A stretch of DNA of 64,000 bases from Drosophila miranda (taxonomy: Eukaryota > Arthropoda > Insecta > Diptera > Drosophilidae): the NCBI RefSeq assembly GCF_003369915.1, contig NC_046677.1, positions 11,408,001 to 11,472,000 on the forward strand, written 5' to 3'. The notes beneath the pieces were generated by a model. The model saw only the letters and a program-made list of their open reading frames with translations. It was not told the DNA's origin and made no database searches. Position numbers and translations under genes: made by a program. Positions 47,301 through 59,349 of the stretch are shown piece by piece (position 1 is the first letter of the stretch; every line of letters begins with the position of its first letter).

Positions 47301-50300
47301 ATGAAGCCATAGATGGGGAAAAATCGGTTGAGAAAGATTGCGAAACGGTTAAAAGTGATTTGAAAACGATTGTGGAGGATTCCAAGAAGATTTCAGATGA
47401 TTCCAAAGTGAAAACTAGCAACGAGAAGGAATCTGTTGCCCCTACAGCCACTAGCCTGAACAAAACTGATACTGAAAAGTCCATAAAGGCTGAGGAAACA
47501 TCCCCAGAGCCGGTTAAGGAAACGGTTGATGGGACTCTGCCTCTAAACAGCAGAAAAACCTTTCCAAAAGACAATAATTCCACATTGCCGCCCAAGGAGC
47601 AGACTAAGATCGTAGCCGAAACGGTTATGCCCACAGAGCAGTCTAAAAGTGTCGCCGAAGCGGTTATACCTCCCAAAGAGCAGCCTAAAATCATCCCCGA
47701 ATCGGTTATGCTCCTGAAAGAGCCGCCTAAACCCCTTTCCGAACCGGCTACAACCGAAAAGAAGTCCGAAACTAGCAATAATGGCTCTCACAATAAAGAA
47801 AAGCTATCCGAAAGTACACAAAATGATTTGCCTAGCACTTCCAAGGCCCCAATCCCTAATCCTAACAATGAAGGCAAATCTCTGACAGTGGAAGCTCCAG
47901 CTGTAGAATCTGTACCTAAACTCGCTCTATCAACGAATATGAAGCCGTCGTCGGTTCTGCCCAACCGCAAGCGACGTCTCAATGACTTTGTGCCCGCTCC
48001 CGTCCGACCATCCACCTCCGAAAGCGAAGTGGATGCCCAGCAGCTCGAGGAGGAAGATGCTGATGCCCTGGATGATCTGGATGTGGGTGGAAAACGCATT
48101 AAGATGCGCCCCAAGAGCTCAAATGTGGAGGCACGTCGCAAATTTGAGGCCCAAAAGACACTGGTCGAGGAGACGACCTCCTCCAGCGGCGAAGAAGATC
48201 CACGTAGTCGACGCAAGATTATAGCCCCCAAGAGGCACTTGGAGAAGGCGCCCGTGACCAAACAGAAGCCAACGCTCGCCGAGATTATCGAAAAGAAACT
48301 CAAGAAAACGCCCGAAAAGGTGCCAGAGTTCATGCCCGAAAAATTGCCAGAAAAGGAGCCCGACAAGGTGCTCGATAAGCCCACAGAACCAGCGCCGACT
48401 ACTATGACTCTGCCGGAGAGCATGCCACCGCCTATTAGAGAAGCTACTCCAGCCGCCCCATCCTTCAGTCATCCCAAGAAATCGCCGATAACAAAGCCAC
48501 TGAAGAAGAACCTGCTCACGCAGATGCGGCAGGAGGAGAGCGACGAGGAGGCCATACCCAGGAAGCGTACGAATAGCGAAACAGTAGCGCCCACAGTTCC
48601 TCCCGTACCTGCACCGCCGCCACCTGCTGTCCTGGAAGAGCGTCAACGCAAGCGTCGCAGCAGCGAGGATGCCAAGGATTCCAAGGAATCATCGGGCAGC
48701 GAGGCACCACCGGCCGTTAGCGAGAAGTTAAAACGCAACAACGAGCAGGACATCGAGGAAGAAGCGGATCAGACGGCACCAGCCAAGGAAAAGCATCTCC
48801 CAACCAAGCAAAAGCTTCCATCGCCTTCTCTTCCAGTCAAGGAGAAGATTGTGTCCGAACCACCTATCAAGCAGAGGGATCCGTCTCCGCCACCAGCCAC
48901 GAAGAGACCTTTGGTGCTGCCTCCATCTAAAGAAAAGTCTCCGCCAGCCAAGGAGAAGTCTTCGACGACAATTTCAAGAGAGGAGAAAGCTTTGGCGACA
49001 AACACAGTCAAGGATAAGGGTGTGCTACCCTCTCCTTCCAAGGAGAAGGCTCCTTCGCCGCCAGCAGCAAAGGAGAAGGCACCGCCACCCGCTAAGAAAA
49101 GGTCTGTGTCGCCAGCTCGAGCCTCGGCGAAGGAAACGTCACCGCCACCAGCAAACGAGAAGATCCCAATCATAGAGAAGGCTCCAGTGGCACCGCCAAC
49201 AATGGTGAAGGCTCCTCCAACGCTATCGGCAGTCAAGGAGAGGTCGCCAACCCCAGCCCATGTCAAAGAAAAGATTCCAGTCCCAGCACAAGTGAAAGAG
49301 AAGACACCAGTGGCAGTGCAAGAGAAAGAAAAGGATCCAGTGCCACCCCAGATAAAAGAGAAGACCCCATCGCCACCACAAAGGCTTCCAGTCAAAGAGT
49401 CAACGCCGCCGCTGCCCCCGAAGGAGAGTTCCTCCCCTCCTGATGGCTCTGCTCGTCGTTCAGGGCGTCGGGGTGGGGCAGCAGTCGTTTATTCCGAACT
49501 GCCGCAACCCAAACGAACGCGCGGCGGAGGAGCCAAGGAGAAACCCATGCCAGAAGCAAAGCCAGAAGTGAAGCACGAATCCGACGAAGAGCAGGATGAT
49601 GAGGATACTGAAGAGCTCCCCAAAGTGGCTACCAAATTGAAGACTCAAATAAAAACAGAAACTGCAGTGAAAAAGGAGGAACCTCTTCCTAAAAAACCCC
49701 TCAAAGAGCAGGAACCTTCACCGAAAAAGCCCCTCAAAGAGGAACCCCTCAAAGAGCAGGCACTCCCGGAACCAGACGACCCCTTAAATGAGGAATGCAT
49801 CGATATGGATCCCCTGGAAAGTGAGTCAAAAGTCAGCGAAACCAAGGAAGAAGAGCCAGCAGCTGCGAAGCCAGTGGGACGTGGACGCGGACCGCGCAAG
49901 AAGCGAGATGTGGACACCACGAACATCATTGAATGCGTGGACTCTGAGACGCCAGTGCGTCAGTCGCGACGCATTGCCCAGCAGAAGATCAAGGAGGAGG
50001 CCGAGCGCCGCAAACAGGAGGAAGTGGCCCTGCGGTCCATGAAGCAGGAGCTCAAAAAGAAGAAGAAGGCCCAAAAAGAAACAGATCCTACGGTCCCAGA
50101 GCCTTCGAGGAGCGAGGAGGAGGAGGACGAGTCATCCGAGGCCAGCGAAGCGGAGGAGGCTAAAAAGAAGAAAAAGAAGCTGCCGGGCAAAGACGGTTGG
50201 TCCTCGGACTCGGATCAACAGGCGGACAGTGAGGAGGAGGAAGAGGAACCACCGCACTACGACACGGACCCTGGGTCTCCGCTCTTCCGTTCGGATCATG

Positions 50301-53300
50301 AATTCTCCCCGGAGTCGGAGCTGGAAGATGAGTCCCAGGTGGTGCCCATGAAGCGTGCCCGCACAGTGCGCAAGGAAAACGAAGAGGACTACGATGCGGA
50401 CGAGGCATGCAACGAGTGCGGTAAATCGGACCATCCCGAATGGATACTCCTCTGCGATACGCCGGACTGCAACAAGGGCTATCACTGCTCCTGCCTGTCC
50501 CCGGTACTGTTTTACATCCCCGAGGGCGACTGGCATTGTCCGCCCTGCCAGCAGGAGCATCTCATTGTGGCCTTGGAGCAGCAGCTCCAGCGTTTCGATC
50601 AGATGGTGGCGCACAAGCAGCAGGAGAAGCGTCTGGCTGAGGTGGCCGAGCGAGAGCGACAGGAGCGCGAGGCCGTGAAGCTGGCCGAAGATCGTGAGGC
50701 CTCCAAGGCGGTGGGCCACGACGATGACGACGACGACGATGATGATGATCGGGACGAGGTGGCCAGCAAACAGAGCAAGGCGGACAAACCCAAGAGACGA
50801 CGCGGCGACGGGCGCAGCAATCGCAAGGCGGCCAAACGCGGCACAAGACGACGCCGTGGAGGCGACTCGGACTGCAGCAGCGGCGCCGGCAAGAGCCAGT
50901 CCGGTGGCAGTGCCTCCGGCTCTGGTTCGAGCAGCAACAGCAGCAGCTTCTCGGACTCGGATGACGAGCCCATCTACAAGCTGCGCAAGCGACGTCAGAT
51001 CAATGTCAGCTATCGCCTCAACGAGTACGATGATCTGATCAATTCTGCCCTCAAAAAGGAAATGGATGAGGCGGCCGGAGCGGGTAATCTTGGCCGCGGC
51101 AAAGACATTTCCACCATTATCGAGGCGGACAAGGAGAAGGCGCGACGTGATGACTTGCCAGAGGATGAGGAGGAGCCCGAGGAGAAGGCTCCTGCCTCCG
51201 TAAAGGAGGAAAAAGCAGCTAAATTCAGCAGCAGCTCTGACGACGACGATGAAGTTCCTCTCAAGCGCAACAAATCGAAGCAGCCGCCAGCGAAAAAGAA
51301 ACCCAGAAAGCTGACTACACTCGATGTGAGCTCCGAGGAGGATCATGGCAGCGATGAGGACTTCAAGACCTCCAGTTACACCGACGAGGACACCTCCCAG
51401 TCGGCCTCCGATGACTCGGACTCCAGCCTGGAGATGTACAGACGACCGAGGGGCGGCAAGAAGCAGCGGAAGGCGGCCAGAAGAGCCGCTCGCGAGCGCC
51501 GCAAGGATCGCAAATTCGTGGTGGAGGAGAGCGACGAAAGCGAAGAGGAGCAAAAGAAGCCCAAGTCCAAGAAGAAAAAGAAGGAGGACTCCGACTACAC
51601 GGAAACCGAGACGGACGACGACGAGGACAATGGCTCAGAGCTCACCGAAAACATGGACAGTGCGGATCTGTGCGACGACACCACCAGCGAGAGCGAAGAT
51701 GGGGCCTGGCATCCATCCAAAAAGAAGAAAACCAACAAAAAGAGCTGCAGCTCGGCCGCGGGAATAGCCAGAAAATCCCCGAAACTGAAGAAGCCCGTGC
51801 AGCCGGCAAAGAAACCGAAGCGTTTGGAGTACTCCGACGATGACATAAGCGAAAGCGAGCCGGAGGAAGAGGATGAGGACGACGACGAAGGGGCACCGAT
51901 CTCCGGCAAGGGCTCGGGCAAGCAGCCACGCACACAGCCACTGAAGCCCAGTGCCTCCACCGCCCAGACGGGCAAGGGCAAAGGCAAGTCCAAGAAGAAG
52001 AAGCCGCCCTCCTCCGACGAGGACGAGGGAGCCGCTTCAGATGAGAGGACACGCACGCGAGGACGTCGCTATGCCTACATCGAGGACTTTGACGACGACA
52101 GCTCGGACGGCGGCATCAAGCCGGGAGTCCATCGTCCCGACACACCGCCCGAGGAGCGACAGAAGTTCATCCAGAAGCAGGAGGAGATCAAACGGATGCT
52201 GGCCGAAAAGAACGCCGAAGGAGCCAAGCTGGCGGCCACGCCCCGCCTGACGCCCATCAAGGGAGCGGCTCTAGGACAGGTGCCCCCCGGCGGCGGACCG
52301 GAGAAGCGAACGCCCAGCAAGGGCCCTGCTGGTGGGGATTCCCTGTCCACAGTGCCGTTGTCGGTGATCCGTCAGGCCAAAGTCCTGGACATTGACTATC
52401 TGCAGCGCAAGGGCGAGACCATTGGCGACCTGGACGACAAGGAGGAGGAGGAGCTGGACGATGCCGAGATGATGCTGGACGACGCCGATCTGCCCGAGGA
52501 CATGGAGGATGCCATTGCCCGGATGGTCGAAGAGGAGGAGCAGTTCAGTGCAGCGGCAGCCAGAGAGCTGCCCGGCCCCGAGGAGGTGCTGCGCACGACA
52601 CCCGCCAAGGCGAAGGCCAGCAAAGTGTCCGCCCCCCCAGAGGCGGCTCCGACTCCGCCAGTTCCTCATGCAGCTGCTGCCCCGCCGTCGGGACTGCAGG
52701 AGCCGCATCGGAAGCGTCTGCCCATGCCCACCATGCATCCGCCTCTGCTGCGTCATCAGTTTCCGGGGCCCGGACAGCATGGGCCACCTGCATCCCTGCT
52801 GCCGCCGCCACACGGGATGCATCCCATGCTGCAGCGTCATCTCTCGCAGACGGTGCCGCCCCCACAGGCCATGCAGCTCCTGCAGAACGCCTTGTCCGCT
52901 CCCCTCGGCCAGCCCCTGGGTCGCGGGAACTATCCACCGCCACCGCCTTCTACCCAGCATTTGCCACTAGTCATGTCCATGCCCTCGGCTGCAGCGGCCC
53001 ATCTGATGCATCAGGCCACTGTGGCCACGCAACAGGCTGCAGTGCGTGCCCCCGAGCCCCAGGCGGCTGGGCCTCCTCCTCCAGTGGATAGCAAGCCACG
53101 TGGACGCCGGAAAAAGGTGACGCCTCTGCGGGATCAACTGCAGAAGCAACAGACTGCAGCGGCCGTCACGGCTGCCTCGACGACACCCGGAATACCGGCT
53201 CCTCCCGTGGACAAGATTAAGGGAGTGCCCGCGCAGCTATTTAAACCCCATGAAGACGGGCCTCCTCCCACAACAGTTGCCGCCTCTTCGCAGGCCTCGG

Positions 53301-54438
53301 TGATCACGCGAATGCCCACGCATCTGTCAGCCCATCCGCATGTACGCGGTCCCCCCACCGGGATGTATCCCAGCAGCGCGGAACTGGCTCGTTTCTACGG
53401 GCAACCGCTCCCGCCACCCACATCTGCACCGGGATCTCGTTCGCCATCATCTGGGGTAGGCCCTGCCTCGTCGCCGGGTCCACCACGTCATCTGCTGCGA
53501 CCGCAAATGCCACCCGGCTTGCCGCCACCCCACTCAGCCATGCGTCCCACCTATGGACAGCCGCCACCGCTGCGGGGAGCGCCACCGCCCACGTCGACAG
53601 CCAGCAGTGGGGCGCCGCCCAATACGCGTCCCCCGTACATGCACGGAGCGGAACATCATGGTGGCCCGCCACTGGGAGGAGTCTACGGCTCAGGACCGCC
53701 CCCAGCGAGACATGCCTCTCCTCATCTGAATCCCTACAGGTTAGTGCTTTCGAGCTCTCAATGCAGGAATCTTGTGATCATTTCCATTGTATTTTCTAGC
53801 CGAGGTCCTCCCATTTATGGCAATCCCAATTATCCGCCTCGTGTTGGACCCCCCGGACCCCCTGGTAATATGCGTCCCGGCTCCGTGGATTATGTGGCAG
53901 GAGCACGTAAGTAGATGGAAGTGGCTCTGTCGCCCAGAAGGTTATCTAATCTCTGTGTGTCTTTCTAGGCGGCTATCCACCGTATGGCTACTATCCGCCG
54001 CCTCCGTTGACCACGCCACCCGCCCACGCAGCCCCCAGTTCGGTGATAGTTAGTGCACCACCCCCCGTGACGCCCACAAATCACTCGGTGTCCGCTTTGA
54101 CGCGTGGCAAGTCCCCAGCTCCCGCTCCGGCACCGCCACCCGCGGAATTAATAGGCCACAAGCCGCAGCCACAGCCACCACCGCCATCGGTGATAACGAG
54201 CAAGAAACTGACGACCCTGGAGGCATATCCCCCCATAGCCAAGTCCCCAATGGCCGTGGGCGTGGTTGAGGCGGCCGCTGCGCGAGCTGTTGGCTCGCCA
54301 GCGGTCATTGCAGAAGAGGACTCTGGCTCGGCGCACGACACCAGTGGACCGCCGCCAGTGGCCAGCGGCCCGGCTGTGGGAGAGTTTAGTGGCTTGGTGA
54401 GCTACTTTAGCTCCCAGCAGGACGACTACGACACATAA
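44327..54438 (+). CDS. Rsf-1: Rsf-1, remodelling and spacing factor 1, PHD-finger protein
   Basis: Six coding exons (44327-44552, 45048-45229, 45289-45780, 45845-53739, 53800-53906, 53969-54438) keep phase throughout and give 3123 residues. Rsf-1 is the large partner of the ISWI ATPase in the RSF complex, which assembles and spaces nucleosomes and, in flies, is linked to H2Av exchange and silencing. The N-terminal 150 residues match the conserved RSF1 head ([43 protein letters not shown]). A PHD finger lies near residues 1821-1868 ([12 protein letters not shown] to HCPPC). Long Asp/Glu/Lys-rich stretches, KEK-Pro repeats (about 1279-1499) and a Pro-rich end (from about 2550) are low complexity. 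Exon 4 alone is 7.9 kb. A likely AATAAA lies at 54461. I recall the orthologue as CG8677. Confidence 0.95.
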
Positions 54439-57400
54439 CAAGCGCCGCTGGGCGCCTAAAAATAAACGATAGATACTGTACATAAATGTAGCCTGTAAGT
54501 AAGGGACGATATAGTACACACGTGTACAGAGGAGGATGTTGGAGGCAGCCTAACATCTGCTTTAGGCCACTTATTGGAAATTGAATCCTAAAACCTAAAC
54601 AATATAAATGGTCATATGCCCCAGGAGAAGAGTTTCCTGTTTTTTTAACTTGTACGTTCGTTTCGTTCAATTTTTTTTAGCCTGGAAATGGAAAATTCTC
54701 TTCACAATTTCCAATCCAATTTTCAATTTAATTTATTTCCCCCCTGTGCGTCATTACTTTCTGTGCTCTTAGAGAAACCATCAACTACGTCTAGTATTTT
54801 ACACTTAGCTGTATATTATTCGATTTACTAAGTTAAATATGATACATACCATTAAAAACTAAAAAACACCTAAAAAATATACATAATAAATAAATGGAAT
54901 CATACGAGAAAATCATAGGCTATAGATGGATATACATACATATATACAAAACGCAATCTTTGTAACGCAATTGACATTGTAAACTAATTATAGTGATTAA
55001 CCTAACGATTAACTAAACAAATGATACGATAAAATGTGTGGTTGCTGTATGTTAAACAAATTAAATTTACCTTAAACAGAAAAACATCATCATGGTATAC
55101 TAGAATCAAAGAGGAAAACCGACAACCGTGTATTAATATAACAGCAAAAATAAAACTATTTATCATTAGTTACAAAATATAACTATATATGTATATAGAA
55201 ATGTTTCTTTTTGTGCAACCCATCAGGGGCCGATCCTCAACGACCCGTGCGATTTGCCTGATATTTTTGCCTTTGGTACCATAACATTCGATTGAGACCA
55301 ACAAATACCAAGTTTTGTTAGACTTAATTTGCGGCCAGGTGTGAGAACGTGTCGCCGTTAATTCTATTCTAATTTTCTATTGCATAAAGGACACCCGAAA
55401 CTGCATAAAACGATTGCGCTTGCATTTTTCGGTCCGCTATAAAACTTATATTTTCAGAGGGGAATTTTTTTTAGTTAAACCCCGTAAAGTTATGCTGTTT
55501 AAAAATTCTACTTGTAGAACCATCTAATTATTTCGGTATCTTTCACCAGTTTGTCGATAAAATTCTTGAAGTTTCATCATTTAAATATTTAAATACCCAT
55601 TGGCACTTAATGGGTTTAAAGTCCCTTTTTAGCATTCTTTTTCCTTTGCGACTTAAGAAAGTATTATAAATATATCTGTTTTGGATATAGTCACTAATTT
55701 ATTAATATAAACTTTAAGTACTGGTTAATCTTATACCTATCCATTTAGCAGTCCCCACTAGTACGCACCTAAAATTATGTTTGGGTTCTACTTTTGTTCC
55801 TATTTTTTCGGTAGTTTTTTTTTTTGTTTTTGTATTTATTTTTAATTTGTACTCTAATATACAATTGTTGATATTTTATTACGAACTTCCATACAACACA
55901 GTTTTATATATAACGAGTTTTTTTCCAGAACACCGCAATATTGCTGCTATATTCTTTAAGAATGAGATTTATACTATGAATTTTCCGTGTAACGAATTCC
56001 GGTTGAGATTCGCTATATGGAAGATCGACTGTAATTCTCTACCTAAGAAAGGAATAAAGAAAGGAATTCTTTATATCTGGCACATCCTAAAAACACTCCT
56101 TTAAAGGAGCTTTTTCTATTAATAGCCTAAACAAAAATTCCTCTATCTCATCGCTGGATTTATTGCCAATCCAAAATGTACTTATGGTTTTTTTATTTTC
56201 TGTGACAATGAGTCGGATCACTCGGGGTTTTTTGTTGAGGCTACTAAAGTGTTAGTATACTCGTTAAAGGTCGTTTAAGAATTTGTGGCATTAGCCAAGA
56301 TTTATTTTGGCATAAGTACTTGGCGACAAGTAATTGTAGAGGAAAAAGAAAACAGGTTTTATATTCCCAAATGAAGGGGAGGTTTTGATGGCGTTCGAAA
56401 TTATTTCTAAATGGGCATTTAGAAATTAGGTTCTCTATTCTCGTGTTCTAAAGGCTCAGTTCTTAAAGTTCCCCCTGATTGGTCTCCCACCGTAACCACC
56501 CAAACACATGCCTAAAATGTTTAAAAATTTAAATATAACTCGACTTGTCCCATGGTTTGACAGCTGTGTTGAGTTGAAGGTTATTTAATCGGCTTTAGAA
56601 AGTCGCATACAAATTCGCACTCCGACATGTTTGCCAAAAAAAAGGTGAAAACTTTGGAAATTTAACATCTGCTCCGTAGTGCATTATAGCGGTGGCATTA
56701 GCATAAAAATGTATAGCTACATATATTTGCATAGAGGAGGCACTACAAATCAGAGCTAAGTTGAAAAAGTTATTTGCTTAAAAGCATTAGTATATGATGT
56801 GGCAAAATTTATGTTTAATAGAATACCAAAATCAATTTTCAAATTATTTCCGACATTTTGAAATTCTTTCCTATGAAGCACACTTTTTAATATGCATATT
56901 CATAATATTCATACACAAAGATGTACACCATTTGTACACTATGTATATCCCATATAATATTTGAAAGAAAATGGTACTTCCCCATGGGAAAACATCTGGG
57001 TGCACCACTTAAAGGTGCTAAGAGACCTGGAATTTTGTATACTAGTTTTATCTTCGACTAATTATGAAATATTTTTACATCTGTACTAGTTTGATGAATT
57101 AACATAGTCAGATTAATTATTAAAAGCCAGTGGACCGTAAAATCCAGCTGCCTCATGCATCGAGATTTTAAGTAGACTTTTCTCCACATATAATCTATTT
57201 ATTTCCATATCCATATTCCGGTTATTATTATTTAAACTTCTTTAGTATGCAGACTCCCTTATTGCTTGCAGTTTCCATAACACCCAACCCATTTGTTGCA
57301 TATTTACTTCTTAGGTGCTAAGTACAATGTTCCACGGTATATGTAAGTAAAAAAAAAAAAAACTATTGGCGGCCTCGTAAAGATCATAGTCGGCACTGCA

Positions 57401-58160
57401 TTGTGTACTTGCAAATTGGCAAATATGGGTTTGACTTCTGGTTTTGAAGGTCCCCTCATTGGAGAGAAACAAAAATTCCACAGTCAAATTGCAAACATCA
57501 ATTAGATGAGCTTCTGATTTGATATTATATTTGATATTATAGATCGATTCGAGGGGTCACAACAAATCCACCTACATTTTATAGATCGATTCGAGGGGTT
57601 TTTGAAGGTTCCTCGTTCGGTTAATCCCCTAAAACTGTATAGATGGACCTGAAAATACCATACTAGAGGGCGTTCAAGATCTATGATCTGCGGCATCGAG
57701 TGCCATTGAACGATGCAAATACTCGTACTCTCTTAAGTGAGATCTCGATGAGAGCTCTCGTCCCGTATCGATTGCCAATGCTGTGTGGTTATGGCCTACA
57801 CCTAAGGTCATCTTTGTGTAATCATCATTGTTGTTGGTCGACTTTTATTTCGGCCAATACTTATGCGAATTTTATGACGATTTTTATGGCAGTAAATTTA
57901 AATATCTATAGGCAATGGAGAGGGTATCGCATAACACTCACTCCAGTGGTTCGATTCGCAATTATCAGACTCTTTGGCTTTTACATTTTAATTTTTTTAA
58001 ATTTTATTTATTAGCTAAAAAATCTCAACGGGAACTTTGCGTAACAACAAATAATCAACAACAATGAAGAGGGAGAGAAGGCCGCTTGTTAATTTAACAA
58101 GCGGGCGAGTCGATCCTACCCTCCCGTGAATGGCTGTGGAGATCACTGATCACTGATCGC
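54439..58160. other. 3' flank of Rsf-1 and intergenic region
   Basis: The first 0.5 kb is probably Rsf-1 3' UTR, with AATAAA at 54461 and more near 54885. The rest is AT-rich and has no supported gene. The reverse complement of TTTATT near 58004 is a likely poly(A) signal for the minus-strand gene that follows. Confidence 0.6.
57538..57600. repeat. short direct repeat
   Basis: TATAGATCGATTCGAGGGGT occurs twice, about 42 bp apart (from 57538 and 57580). Seen directly; function unknown. Confidence 0.8.
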
Positions 58161-59221
58161 CTAGAAGCGGAAACGCTTAGCGGGCACATTGTACTGGTAG
58201 CCAGACGACTGCTGCTCCACGGGAGCGGAGAAGACTGGTCCTGGCGCGGGGGCAGAGTAGTACTGTGGGGCGGGTGCCGGGGGAGAGTACTGTGGGGCGG
58301 GTGCCGGGAGAGAGTACTGTGGGGCGGGTGCCGGGGGAGAGTACTGCGGTGCTGGGGCGGGGATATCCTGGACAGGAGGCAGGTACTCAGGAGCTGGAGC
58401 TGGAGCTGGCGCGGAGTACTGTGGGGCGGGTGCCGGGAGAGAGTACTGTGGGGCGGGTGCCGGGGGAGAGTACTGCGGTGCTGGGGCGGGGAAATCCTGG
58501 ACAGGAGGCAGGTACTCAGGAGCTGGAGCTGGAGCTGGCGCGGAGTACTGTTGGGCGGGTGCCGGGGCAGAGTACTGTGGTGCGGGTGCCGGGGGAGAGT
58601 ACTGTGGGGCGGGAGCCGGGGGAGAGTACTGCGGTGCTGGGGCGGGGAAATCCTGGACAGGAGGCAGGTACTCAGGAGCTGGAGCTGGAGCTGGCGCGGA
58701 GTACTGTTGGGCGGGTGCCGGGGCAGAGTACTGTGGTGCGGGTGCCGGGGGAGAGTACTGTGGGGCGGGAGCCGGGGGAGAGTACTGCGGTGCTGGGGCG
58801 GGGAAATCCTGGACAGGAGGCAGGTACTCAGGAGCTGGAGCTGGAGCTGGCGCGGAGTACTGTTGGGCGGGTGCCGGGGCAGAGTACTGTGGTGCGGGTG
58901 CCGGGGGAGAGTACTGTGGGGCGGGTGCCGGGGGAGAGTACTGCGGTGCTGGGGCGGGGAAATCCTGGACAGGAGGCAGGTACTCAGGAGCTGGAGCTGG
59001 CGCCGATGGGATGTTGAACGACGGCGAGGGCTTGTTGTACGAGTAGCCACTTCCACCACCGCCCAGATTCAGATGGGAGACATCGGCCGCAACCACAGCG
59101 ATGGCGCACACAGCAAACACGAAGAGTTTCTGGAAGAGATCAACCGATTAGCAATCCGTGTGTCCAAGTCGGAGGTGAAGCCCCAGTCTTGATCGATGTG
59201 CGATGGACTACAACTCACCAT
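58161..59221 (-). CDS. secreted Ala/Pro/Tyr repeat protein with YLP and GYR-type motifs (cuticle-like)
   Basis: Two exons: the start codon alone (59221-59219) and 59129-58161, with a GTGAGT donor and CAG acceptor, giving 323 residues. A first exon holding only ATG is typical of insect cuticle-type genes. The start gives the signal peptide MKLFVFAVCAIAVVAA. Next come Gly-rich and SYNKP segments, then repeats of APAPEYLPPVQDFPAPAPQY. EYLPPVQD (the YLP motif) occurs five times. The C-terminus is GYQYNVPAKRFRF, a GYR-type end. Such proteins are found in Drosophila extracellular matrix or cuticle; the exact role is unknown. The upstream TATA box fits a strongly regulated promoter. Other frames are also open across the repeats but lack signal peptides. 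Confidence 0.88.
58491..58958 (-). repeat. three near-identical 156-bp coding repeats
   Basis: The word GAAATCCTGGACAGG recurs at 58491, 58647, 58803 and 58959, exactly 156 bp (52 codons) apart. A fifth, shorter unit of 129 bp lies to the left with GATATCC. Copies are almost identical at the nucleotide level, which points to recent expansion or gene conversion. Confidence 0.95.
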
Positions 59222-59311
59222 TGTTGTTGATTTGTTGGAACTGAGGGTCTCCAAAGTTCGTTGGATTTTGTGGGGTTGAGGGAGAAGCTTTGGCCAAGAG
59301 ACACTGAAGCT

Positions 59312-59349
59312 GAATGATGACCCACTGCAGATGGGCCGGCACTTTTATA
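59312..59349 (-). promoter_or_regulatory. TATA box and initiator of the cuticle-like gene
   Basis: The minus strand reads TATAAAAG from 59349. An initiator-like TCATCATTCA lies at 59320-59311, placing the start 31-34 bp downstream of the TATA box and about 95 bp before the ATG. Confidence 0.8.

Noticed and set aside
47176-51553. Minus-strand open frames of 200-470 codons inside Rsf-1 exon 4
   Set aside because: They are antisense shadows of Glu/Lys/Ser-rich codons; the sense frame matches RSF1 and is continuous.
57700-58014. 104-codon plus-strand frame before the cuticle-like gene
   Set aside because: No recognisable motif, and the composition resembles noncoding AT-rich DNA.
58094-59192. 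Long open frames on both strands overlapping the cuticle-like gene (about 321, 250 and 213 codons)
   Set aside because: They arise because the 156-bp repeat has no stops in several frames. They lack signal peptides, splice context and family motifs.
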